From Ceriagrion tenellum (taxonomy: Eukaryota > Arthropoda > Insecta > Odonata > Coenagrionidae), in the NCBI GenBank assembly GCA_963169105.1, contig OY720643.1, forward strand, positions 102,559,697 to 102,623,696: DNA of 64,000 bases, in the 5' to 3' direction. Below the pieces are notes generated by a model. The model was given only the letters and a program-made list of their open reading frames with translations. It searched no databases and was not told the DNA's origin. The stretch's first letter is position 1; every line of letters starts with the position of its first letter. Below are positions 45,109 through 54,947 of this stretch, piece by piece. Position numbers and translations under genes: made by a program.

Positions 45109-46955
45109 TCTGACTATAATTGGTAGCAACGCATACTGGGGGTGCTGTCATGCCACTTAGCTACCAGAATTCGGTTTTTGGTATCAAATTTATAATCAAT
45201 AGATCCCATTTTGGTAGTTTTTACCATGACCTCTGATGCCATCAAAGGGCATTTCTTGATGCGGCTCTCTCTAACTGTACCTGATGCTTTCAATTTCTTT
45301 TTCTTCAAATCAGTTAGCGTTTCATGGCTTGTAAAGAAGTTATCGAAGAATAACTCATAATTTGCGGATTCGCTATCAGGAATGACACTTGTGAGTTCAT
45401 TTATGACCCTGATTCCTGAGGGACCTTTATTATTTTCACGCTCTTTCCCAAGGTACGGTGAAAAATTGTGAAGATAGTCATTAGAGCTACACAGGCACCA
45501 AAACTTGTAGCCGAATTTTATTGGCTTACCTCGCATAAACATTTTGGCAGAATGCATACCATAGTATCGTATCATCATCTCATCAATAGAGAGATGGGAA
45601 TAAAAAATGCCAAACTTTAGACGGTTATTTCTAAGGGCGTCAAGGTAGGGTCTCAGTTTACACATTTTATCATTTTTATCTAAAAGAGCATTGTTTAGGT
45701 GTAGAAACCGTTTGATGTCTTTGAATCTATTTTTAGGCATTAAATTATAGACTAAAGAAACTCCGACATCAGGCAACTGTTCCCAATACATATTCTGCTG
45801 TGTAAGCTTGTGATAACCATTGATCAGAAGTATCCCCAAAAATATTTTCAATTCGTTCTTGTCAACTTTGAAATGTGGAAAAATTTTTTGAGTTGCATAT
45901 GTTGTACTCTGTGTAGCAATAAGATTCAATAACTCTACGTAAAAAATTCTTCATAAATCTCAACAACACTCATGCCGTGTAAGGCTTGCAGTTTGTCAAG
46001 CGTTCTTTTGGAGGGTTCAGCCATATCAGTACCATATTTAGGTGCACACTTTCCATTCTGGGGCATATGATGTCTTGCTTGCTTTTCTTGGGAATAGAAG
46101 ATGTTGAAGTTGGCGCTTCAGCAAGACTGTCACCAATGTCACGGGTTTTTTGAAGGAATACTTCTAACTTGCCTGCTACATCTTGTAGATTTGTGGTCTC
46201 TGGAAGTTCACCTTCATCAATATTCTCTTCATCCGTCAGCTCGTCAGGAGGAGGAGGGATTATAGCGATTTCAACATCGTCTTCATTATCGCTTGTTTGT
46301 AATAGAATATTTGTAACTTCTTGCAAGGTCAATGCCTTGCGCTGGGCCATAATGATCTGCTATAGCGTCTGGATTATAAAATTAATTTTGGTTGTTAATA
46401 ATTTAAATAATTTCTAGAATAAAAGACAAAACGAATAGTAAATAGCATAGATAACTTAGCAGAGGAAATATGCGAATAATTGCATAGAAAAGACTAAGAC
46501 GGACTATTTTTCACAAAAGTTCGTCACGAGGCCAATGTCCCAAAAATGGGACGCAGCATTTTGATTAGAGTTATACTTACATATGTTGCTGTATTCAAAT
46601 TCCTAACGATTCACACGACGAATAGAAGGACTTGTCGACTACTTATGTTCGATGAACTCGAACCACTCACCAGTAACAGTGTATGAAGCACTAGAGGTAT
46701 AAGCGCGCTGAAGTAGAAAAAAAATCGATTTTCAGAGCCACCTGGTTTAGAAAATTATCAACTAAATGTAACATTTTTGACAATGTAGATACATTGAGTA
46801 ATGATAATACCTAGTGCAGAGGTAATGGGAATAGGATACAAAATAAAATTTTTGTTGCAATTTTAACCTGCGTCCCGAAAATGGGACATTGGCCGCTAAT
46901 GGGCTAACCTTGGGCGGTACAAACCTCCTGTTTGTTAACTCGTACGTTGTGGAGG

Positions 46956-47249
46956 ACGCTGATTCTTCCTTCTTTCTCTTCTTTCTTGTCTTCTTGGGGC
47001 GTAGAGGAAAACCTGGGGTGATTGTTAGCTGCGCGGGTGCGGGAACCGTTGGTCTGATGGTATTAGGTGGCAGCGTGACATCCGGGTGGTAGAGATGTAG
47101 GTGGTCCGAGATGAATCTCGGAGTTGAGTACAGCTTCTTCTTCGGCTTTCTGGGTAGTGGACCACCTGCTGTGCCAATAATGGAGACCAGAAGAGTCTGT
47201 TGTTTTATCCTATCCTCGTCCCGTCGCAGCGTAGCCGGCACAACCTGTG
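46956..47249 (-). CDS. Possible exon of an unidentified minus-strand gene
   Basis: An acceptor CTTCACAG at 47250 precedes VVPATLRRDEDRIKQQTLLV, then LPRKPKKKLYSTPRF and a basic run RPKKTRKKRKKEES. The reading continues to the LINE junction near 46955. It has proline- and lysine-rich linker character, with no recognised domain. It may be host sequence between transposons. 47250-47349 holds nothing recognised. Confidence 0.25.
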
Positions 47250-47664
47250 AAGCAGAGGTTCATTATTAGTAAGGTCATATACTGTGCGGGAACGGGTCAA
47301 CGGGTGCAGGTCGAAGGTCTGCCAGAGAATCCTCCGCTCAAGGGTTATGTTATTGTTACTGTTATCCAATTTTTACTCGTGCGTACATTTTTTCATCTGT
47401 TTGAGTAAAATAGTTACATAATTTTTCCAATACCGAGCATCAAATGTTAGCAATTTTATTGATTTTTATTTGCACTACCTTTTAACTACGGTTGTGTGTG
47501 ATGCATTACGGCATAATATGAAAACAATGAAAGAAATTTACATCAAGTTTCTCACGCCGGATCGATGACTTAACCTTCGGTGTCATTAATATGCGAGTAA
47601 TGTCCAGAATAATGGTTCCTCTTGATACAATAATTAAGTTAGTAAATACTTAATGTTCAATTAG

Positions 47665-50048
47665 GTGTTAGCAGCGCTGAGATTTTTTGCCGGTGGTCCA
47701 TACTAGTCATATGTAGGAGGGGATGAATATACAGGTATGGACCAATCAAGTGTCAGTCGATGCATCAGTGATGTGACAAGATGCATCAACACTCATCTGT
47801 TTGACAGATGGGTATCATTGGACCTCTCTCCAAACAGTGTGGCCACTTTAAAACAAGGGTAAGTACCTGTTTAAAAAAAGCACCATATGAAACATTGCAT
47901 GTTTCTTTTAATTTTGGTGAACGTACCATTGATATTCAATGAAATTAATTATTTAGGAGCATTCCTGACCCATCTATTGGCTTTTAAACCCCAGGAAAAT
48001 ATTTTGATACATTCACATTTTTGTCACAACCTGCATAAGTTTATCATGCCAGCATTGATCATTTTTTTTAGATTTTTCTCTAAGTATGGTTTCCCTGGAG
48101 TGATAGGGGCGATCGACTGTACGCATGTCGCAATAATGGCTCCCCCAGTCAACCATCCTGTGTATATGGAGAGGCAATATTTCAACCACAAACGTTACCA
48201 CTCCATTAATGTCCAGCTGGTAAGATTAACCTAAAACTCATTGCTACATTATTTTGAGGCAGTAGTAAAGGGTGCCTGATTTAATAAGTTTTTTTATATT
48301 TTAGGTTTGTGATTCTGACATGAAAATTTTAAATGTGAATGCCAGGTATCCAGGAGCCACTAACGACGCTTTTATTTATGCAAACTCTCAATTGAGACAA
48401 GGCCTCCTGGAAATGCAGCAAAGATATAATACCAATGCCTGGCTTATAGGTAAGGAGTATGGTACACGACAAATTAAAATGATTGAGACTGATTTTGTAT
48501 CCAACACAAATACTTAAACATGACTTTTTTGCCCAGTCATACAATGCCATGCATTTGTTTCTTTCCTTGTGTGACGTAACATACTGCCGTGGCTTTCAGG
48601 TGAATATTATAATTAGATTCATTCTAAGGTTGATTCTATCACAGATTACCTTGAAAAATCTTTTTCAAAGATGTTGCAGCTACCCTATAGATTTTTTCAA
48701 ATGATAACTACTGGCATCACTGAGCAAACAGTTATAGTACAACACTGCATATATTTTGAGGCATTTATGGCCTTGAACAGCTGAAATAAACAGCCCCATT
48801 CATGTAAATCTGTAGTCATCCAAACCCCTATCTTAATCTAAACCCCTCACCTCTGCTTGCATTATTGTAGACCTTGCATGTAAGTAGATGAATACACTGA
48901 GCAGGCATTCTTTTTGTTCTATGGTGTTTTCTGGAACACTCGTTTTTGGATAGCTGATGGATAATTTAAGAGTTATATTTATTTCAGCATTCAATGTAGC
49001 CCACCTCAGGTTATGAAGTACAGGGTATAACATTGGTCACTAGTGAGAATTGGCTCAATTAATTGTATGCCATTTCCACTAACCTAAAATATTATTACAA
49101 CATTTAATAATTGCCTATTAAAGTGGATCTAAAGGTATTCCAATGGAAACTATTAACAGAATTAACATTTTTCCCATTGTGATATAATACTTTTCATCAA
49201 TTTCCCATATCTGAGGGGTATTTATTTCCTACTCAAATATGTTCTGAAAAGAGTGCAAATAATGGCTAGCCTCATTACATGAGACAAAAGAGTGAATTCA
49301 TTTGATGAAGTTAGTACCAGTGTTGGTAATAATCTTTGCCATGCTCATGAATACTATATCATTAGAAACTCTGGTTAATTCAGTTAAAATATATTCTCTC
49401 GTTACCCATACCATAATTTGAAGGAATTAAACTTCTTCCAAAGAAGTTCTCCCCAAGAAAGAAATGCTGCTGTAATGAAAACCATTGACATTATACCTTT
49501 TAAAGGATATTCAATCAGTATTTACTGGGCAAATGAATTTGTAGCTACTTACAATAATTTCACACGTAACTCTAATACCTGAGTCAAATTTCTACTCGGT
49601 GTGCCCCGACAAAATTAATGGGAAAGAGTAGATTAGTTACAGTTCACCATTTTATCTTCTAGGTGACAGTGGGTACCCCCTGGAGCCTAACCTCATGACT
49701 CCTATAATGGGAGAGGTTCTGCCGAATTCACCTGAGGAGCGATATAACCGCACACTTTGTCGAGCACGGACCATAAGAGAGAGATGTAATGGCCTTCTAA
49801 AGGCTAGGTGGAGGTGCCTCTTAAAACACAGGGTACTGAACTACATGCCAGAAAAGGCCAGTGCCATTATTAAGTCGTGTTGTGTTGTGCATAATATGTG
49901 TTTGCAAAGGCATGTTCCATTGGCTGAGGAACCCGAGATGCAGGGTGAAGAGATGGGCATCCACCATCTACCTATTGAACATCAGCAGGATGCTCGTTTA
50001 GGGCGTATGACAAGGCAGCAAATAATTAGGCGTTATTTCACAAATTAA
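47665..50048 (+). pseudogene. HARBI1-type transposase, copy 2 (exons 2-5)
   Basis: Exons 47665-47858, 48072-48219, 48305-48449 and 49663-50048. Exon 2 has a TAG in GGPY.SYVGGD (CAG to TAG). Exons 3-5 are open: first Asp in GVIGAIDCTHVAIM, second in RYPGATNDAFIY, Glu in ERCNGLLKARWRCLLKHRVL, C-terminus ending GRMTRQQIIRRYFTN. Exon 1 is lost with the left end. The stop is only 15 bases from the stop of the convergent Myb-like gene. Confidence 0.85.
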
Positions 50049-50229
50049 ATTTATATGATTTTTTTATTTTTCTAATATTTTTTTCAAAATATTGATTATC
50101 TCCTCCTTCCCTTCCATCAATGTCTCCTGCGAGCAAAGGCTCTTCTCTGCCAGTTCCACTTTCTTCCTTTTAAATTGAAGTGCCTCCTCTTCCATTCTCA
50201 TCCTCCTCCTTAACAATTCCAACTCCTCC

Positions 50230-50350
50230 TTCAGCTTCCTTCTCTTCTCCTTCTCCTCTCCTTCTCTTCTCCTTCTCTTCTCCTTCTCCTCTCCTTCTCC
50301 TCTCCTTCTCCTCTCCTTCTCCTCTCCTTCTCCTCTCCTTCTCCTCCAAC
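50230..50350. repeat. Coding microsatellite (CTCCTTCTCCTCT-type) in the last Myb exon
   Basis: About 120 bases of imperfect CTCCTTCTC(T/C)TCTC units on the plus strand encode the RRRGEGEEKE repeat on the minus strand. Copy 1 has only a short version (22920-22970), so the tract expanded in copy 2 or contracted in copy 1. Confidence 0.85.
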
Positions 50351-50404
50351 TTCCTCTCTTCCACTCTCAACAGCCTTTCAGCCGCTGTCTCACTTCTGTA
50401 TTCT

Positions 50405-51780
50405 GTGAATAATAATGATAATGTTTTATAAACGGGCAAATAGCCCATTAACAATAGATAAAGAAAAACTTTACACAAGAATAAACAAATATATAAATGA
50501 TTAAGAGAAATTGTAAAATTACATAATATTACATCTGAAACAACAATTTCTATAATATTGTTACTTAATTGACATCTCACAGTTCACCTCAACAATTCAG
50601 GCAGGTTTACTTGATGTTTAAAACCTCAATGAAATCATGGATATTCTTCAAGTAGTTTCAATGACAAATTTTTAGAGTGAAGAGTGAGGTTTTAAATAGC
50701 TCTATATTGTTACAGCTATTGGCATCTCTCAGAATCTGACTAAAAGGAGGGTAGTAAGCATAATTTTGCGCATGGTATCTGATATTAAAAGGTAAATCAA
50801 ACCTTGTATTATGTTTTGGGACTCTGATGTATGTTGCATTTAGGAGTTCTGGGGAATCAATCATATTATTCAATAATTTGTAATGTAATATTATGTTATT
50901 CATTTTCCAATGTTTACCTAAAGAGGGAAGATTTAGAAAATCTAGGGTTTAATGATAGCTGTAGGGAGTTCTGTAAAGACGAATTCATAAGCGATTTTGC
51001 ATACAAATTTTCTTTGAAAAGCTTCAATTAAATGAATATGAAGTTAATAATATGGTGACCAGACTGTGGAGCAGTATTCACAAAGTGACCTTGCTTATGA
51101 ATTGAATAGCAGTTTAAATGGTTCAAACCGTTAAAATGAAATGTCGGAAAATAAATGCAAACTATTTAAATGATTTAGATTTAATATAACTATAGTGTCG
51201 ATGAAATGTTAATTGTGTGTCAAATACAATTCCTAAATCTATAATATTTGTTCATTGTTAATTCACAACAAGGTCTCTATTGAACAAGTAACTTTCCATC
51301 CAATGAAGTTAATTGCCACTAAATCCCAGTGAATCTAACTTTTTTAGATGAAGCTTATGATTTAAAGTATCAAAAGCCTTATTAAAAACTATATATTACA
51401 TCTGTTTGTAAGCCTTTTTCCATGTTTTCAATAAGATTTTTGTGTAGGACCATAAGATTTGTGAGTGCTGATCTTCCTTTAGTGAAACCATGTTGTTCAG
51501 GGGTAATAATAAAGTGTAAAATGGGAGTTAGTTTATCAACAACCAATGATTCTAAGACTTAAGCAATAATTGAAAGCTTGGCGATAGGGTGATAATTTGT
51601 TATATCATTCCCGTTTCCCTGTATGTGAATTGGGACTGTATAAGTAGATTTGAGTAAATCAGGAAAGATCTCTGTATAGAGGGATTTGTTAAACAATATA
51701 AAGTGAGACACAGCAATTATGAATAAAACATAATGGAGGGAAAAAACAAAAGACAAGTCCTATGAGGAGGACCAAGAGAA
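50405..51780 (-). mobile_element. CR1-like LINE passenger in Harbinger copy 2
   Basis: The minus strand encodes a 5'-truncated RT: LFNKSLYTEIFPDLLKSTYT, DITNYHPIAKLS, then across frameshifts TPEQHGFTKGRSALTNLMVL and LIENMEKG, and the C-terminus NTRFDLPFNIRYHAQNYAYY, NSCNNIELFKTSLFTLK. The 3' end ATTATCATTATTATTCACAG directly abuts the last Myb exon, so the acceptor AG lies at the LINE/exon junction. The same insertion is in copy 1. Confidence 0.75.
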
Positions 51781-51941
51781 GATTGAGAGACCAAGAGGCT
51801 GCAGTCAACCAATCCTAGGAATGAACCACTAATGATAATGACAATAAGAATTAACTTGAGAAGATTGAGAGACCAAGAGGCTGCAGTCAACCAATCCTAG
51901 GAATGAACCACTAATGATAATGACAATAAGAATTAACTTGA
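51776..51941. repeat. 83-bp perfect tandem duplication
   Basis: Two identical head-to-tail units containing GATTGAGAGACCAAGAGGCT and ending GAATTAACTTGAG. Copy 1 has a single unit at 27851-27932, so the duplication happened in copy 2 after the two Harbinger copies separated. Confidence 0.95.
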
Positions 51942-53722
51942 GTTCACATGATAGTTAGCTCTTACCTTCAATTTTCTTTCTCCCTATTTCACCTCTACTG
52001 GCTGCAGCTTTAGTAGCTGGAGTTGATGGTGAGGAAGGGGATGGAGAGGAAATAGAAGGTGGGGCATTAGATAAATTACTTTGCGCAGGAATGTGGGGTA
52101 GGAATGAAGGAGAGGAAGCTGCCAAAGGGACATCAGCTGTGTCTGATGGTGCTGGTTGAAATGACTGGATAGGTCTGAGGACGGAGGTCTAATAACAGGA
52201 TCATCCTGAAATATGAACCGGAATGAACATGAATGACATAAAAGTAGCACTGATAAGAAGTTATGGTTGTTTAAGATTAAAGTAAGTGCAGTTATAAATT
52301 AGTTCAAAAATCAAATGATAGAGACTTCTTAACCCAAACTTAACTAGTGACTCATTGGTATCTGCATGCCCCAATACAGCATTATTCCCTATTAGGGAAA
52401 ATACTCTCTTCTGATATGAGGAGAGTTCATCCTCCATAGGCGTCCCTCCACCTGTTCTTCCCCCCTCTCTTGCCAATGCAGCCACTTTCCCCTTGGTTGA
52501 GGTCTTTATATCCTGCCAAGACTGGAAAAAATCCATCAGTACAATTTAAATACTAAGTTTGCAAGAGGAGAAAAATATTAGAGAGGTTAAATCATTTTGG
52601 CCTTTTTCTTGGTTATGGACTGATTGATTGTTGTAGCACTTCAGCCAGACTATTAATAGTTTCAATTCAGGGGGAAAATAAGCATATGAAGTATCATGGA
52701 ATGTAGCAGACTACATTAAAAGATCAAGGGACTCCATGGTAGACCAGCAAGGGTAGACATGTGTCTGAGAATACCGAGATCTAATATAATGGTAATGTAT
52801 GTGAAGACTTTTCTGTACATGAATATTTTCCTTATGCACAACAAAGGATATGGTGAAGTGCTACTCAAGTTATGGTAAAATGTATCTCACTTGATTTGAT
52901 AATGGCTCTGCAATGGTAGAGGATAAATGTAATAAAAAATAAATGTAAATAAATTGTGTATTATTTTATCATATTTTAAACTATGTATATACATTGCACA
53001 TGTGTCTTGCAGGAAAAATACCTAGAGTACATCGAGTAGTTTAGGGTGGAATAGCTTTTAAACCTTCACGATTATCAAGGATTTGCTTTCTAAGTGACTA
53101 TTTTCCATGTTGTTAGCCCATGCTTCATGAATGTTAGAACCCCTGCGGGTAGGGGGATGGAGAATACTCCCGCAGTATCCCTGCTTGTCGTAAGAGGCGA
53201 CTAAAAGGGCGGGGAGGTAAACCCCGAAAACAGTCAGCAAAGGGATGCGTCCGGACAGTCTTGTGGGTCCACTGTCTGTGTGCGGCCATACCAGCTGGCC
53301 TGCGATCCACCCGCATGTTTGCCGTGTGCGGAGACCCGTAAGGGGGAGAAGGGGATCCTGGTGGGTGAGTTCTCTGGAACCCAGCCGGGTGTCGGAAGCC
53401 CGGTATGGGCCGGAGTTCACCACCCCACTTCGGCTCTGAATTCCCTGTAAACGGGCGGTCAAGATCTAGCCAGTCTTGATCAATCGGCTTATCGACACGT
53501 TTCGATGGCGAGTGCTGGAGTGACGGGGGTCTGTGTAGGGCGGCCAAAGGTGTATGGGTTTGGAGGGCCCATGCACTGGAGGCCGCACCCGAATCAGGCC
53601 CCCTAAACAATGGTGCTATATCCCTTGGGTAGCCCTGGCGACCACACCGGTTTGCGGTGTGGCGTCCCGAATGTGTGGCTCCGTGGTGGGTGGGGAGCCC
53701 AGGGGATGAATTCCTAATTTTT

Positions 53723-54889
53723 ATGGAGCCGGATAACCTTCCTCCATCCAAAAGATCCCGTCCGGAAACGGGCGGGGGAGATTTAACGGTTACCGCCTGT
53801 AGGCGGTATCTGATTATGAGATGTGCAAAGGACGATGAGACACTAACTAAGGTGTCTCCCTTCCTCATCCGTCGTGTCCTCTCAGCAGCCGTTACAGGCG
53901 ATCTTAGATCCGCAAAAAAGCTGCGCGATGGCACTTTGTTAATAGAAACGGCAAACGACAAACAAAGTTTGAAACTCCTTTCTTTCACGCGTCTCCAGGA
54001 CATTCCAGTGAAGGTGGAGGTGCATCGCACCTTAAATACAAGTCGGGGAGTGATAAGCAGCTACGATCTGCTCTACGTCGACGACGACGAGATAAAGACA
54101 GAAATAGCTTCTCAGGGCGTAATTGATTGTCGTCGACTGAAAACAAAGCGCAACGGCGAGCTGATTAACAGTACATCTGTAATCCTCACCTTCTCGCGCG
54201 ACACGCTCCCCGACAAGGTATTTGTTGGCTATGAATCGGTTCCCGTCCGGCCATTCATACCAAGCCCCATGCGATGTTTCAATTGCCAACACTTCGGCCA
54301 CATCGCCACCAGATGTGAGGGCAAGGCCACCTGCCCGCGCTGTGGCAAAGAAAAACATGAGGGTGATGCGTGCACTTCTGAACCTTTCTGCGTCAATTGC
54401 GAGGGTACACACCCAGTGTACTCTCGTGATTGTCCCAAAATGAAAGAGGAGAAAAAAATAATGGAAATAAAAACAGTGGAAAAGTTACCCTATTTTGAAG
54501 CTCGTAAAAAGTTCCGCACTCTTATAGCCCCTACATTTTCTAAGTCTTACGCTGTTGTTGCAAAAACGCCTACTTACAACGGAAATAATTCAGTTAAAAC
54601 AAGTGAAACAGAAAAGAAAAATGAACAGAACGCGACACATAAAGTGGAACAAGCCAAGCCGGATAAGGCTACAAAGCCGGTAAAAACAAATAACTGCCCG
54701 GGTTCTCCAAAAAAAACCCTAAAGAAACCCACCGGACCCACGCCCACCAGGCGTGAGAAAACACCCTCCCCCGGCCCCACCGAGGTACGGGCTCCATGCC
54801 CAGTGGAGGCTATTGAGGAGGATAATCTGTCTGACTCAGAAATCCTGATAGCCAGACAGAAGGGGAAAAAGAACCGTATTCGGCGCTGA
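53723..54889 (+). CDS. I-group ORF1 protein, intact (388 aa), copy F
   Basis: I chose the start MEPDNLPPSKRSRPETGGG because it aligns with the starts in copies C-E and G; an in-frame upstream ATG (53657) lies in the GC-rich 5' UTR. An RRM-like half (FLIRRVLSAAVTGDLRSAKK, VKVEVHRTLNTSRGVISSYD) precedes the zinc knuckles at about residues 185-240: CFNCQHFGHIATRC, CPRCGKEKHEGDAC, CVNCEGTHPVYSRDC. A Lys/Pro-rich linker with SPGPTEVRAP and an acidic C-terminal patch follow, ending KKNRIRR. Gag-like ORF1 proteins bind their own RNA in a cytoplasmic particle. Confidence 0.95.
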   Translation: MEPDNLPPSKRSRPETGGGDLTVTACRRYLIMRCAKDDETLTKVSPFLIRRVLSAAVTGDLRSAKKLRDGTLLIETANDKQSLKLLSFTRLQDIPVKVEVHRTLNTSRGVISSYDLLYVDDDEIKTEIASQGVIDCRRLKTKRNGELINSTSVILTFSRDTLPDKVFVGYESVPVRPFIPSPMRCFNCQHFGHIATRCEGKATCPRCGKEKHEGDACTSEPFCVNCEGTHPVYSRDCPKMKEEKKIMEIKTVEKLPYFEARKKFRTLIAPTFSKSYAVVAKTPTYNGNNSVKTSETEKKNEQNATHKVEQAKPDKATKPVKTNNCPGSPKKTLKKPTGPTPTRREKTPSPGPTEVRAPCPVEAIEEDNLSDSEILIARQKGKKNRIRR

Positions 54890-54947
54890 TTCTCCCAACG
54901 GACGGACGGACTGCTGTATTTAAGTTCTCACTTTTTAACGTATTTTA

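Larger units (their letters stand above)
42055..46350 (-). pseudogene. piggyBac transposase, interrupted
   Basis: From 46350: an acidic N-terminus (NILLQTSDNEDDVEIAI), a frameshift near 46030, then 45929-45121 with ELKIFLGILLINGYHKLTQQ, the first catalytic Asp in HLSIDEMMIRYYG and the second in YELFFDNFFTSHETL. After the LINE insertion the protein resumes at 42613 and, from 42552, carries the third Asp in FMGVDLLDKHISLY and the C-terminal cysteine-rich finger CALCGKKTMRICKRCN with LHDRCFFDFH. All three catalytic acids are preserved, but the LINE and at least two frameshifts make this copy inactive. Family length (about 570-600 residues) fits. Confidence 0.9.
41355..46903 (-). mobile_element. 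piggyBac DNA transposon with nested LINE
   Basis: The ends are CCCATTAAGGACAT at 41355 and, inverted at 46903, CCCATTAGCGGCCAATGTCC. They are flanked by CTAA on both sides (41351-41354 and 46904-46907) instead of the usual TTAA. Subterminal repeats of the form GTCCCAWWWWYGGGAC occur at 41486, 46537 and 46872. The transposase is on the minus strand. An I-group LINE sits inside at 42626-45108. Confidence 0.9.
40975..46955 (+). pseudogene. I-group LINE RT fragment split by piggyBac
   Basis: The left part (40975-41354) covers the RT from the NLPIFIQNF block through GSLFVDDFVIFC to KTKCLHLCRCKGFTIPPSL. The right part (46904-46955) continues TLGGTNLLFVNS, which aligns with LRLGRSNLPFVES in copy F. 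The join at the piggyBac ends is exact if one CTAA is removed. Frameshifts elsewhere show an old copy. Confidence 0.75.

Noticed and set aside
46904..47092. Plus-strand ORF starting MAANGLTLGGTNLLFVNS
   Set aside because: Only LGGTNLLFVNS is LINE RT sequence; the ATG lies in the piggyBac end and the rest is antisense to a different block, so it is a chance fusion.
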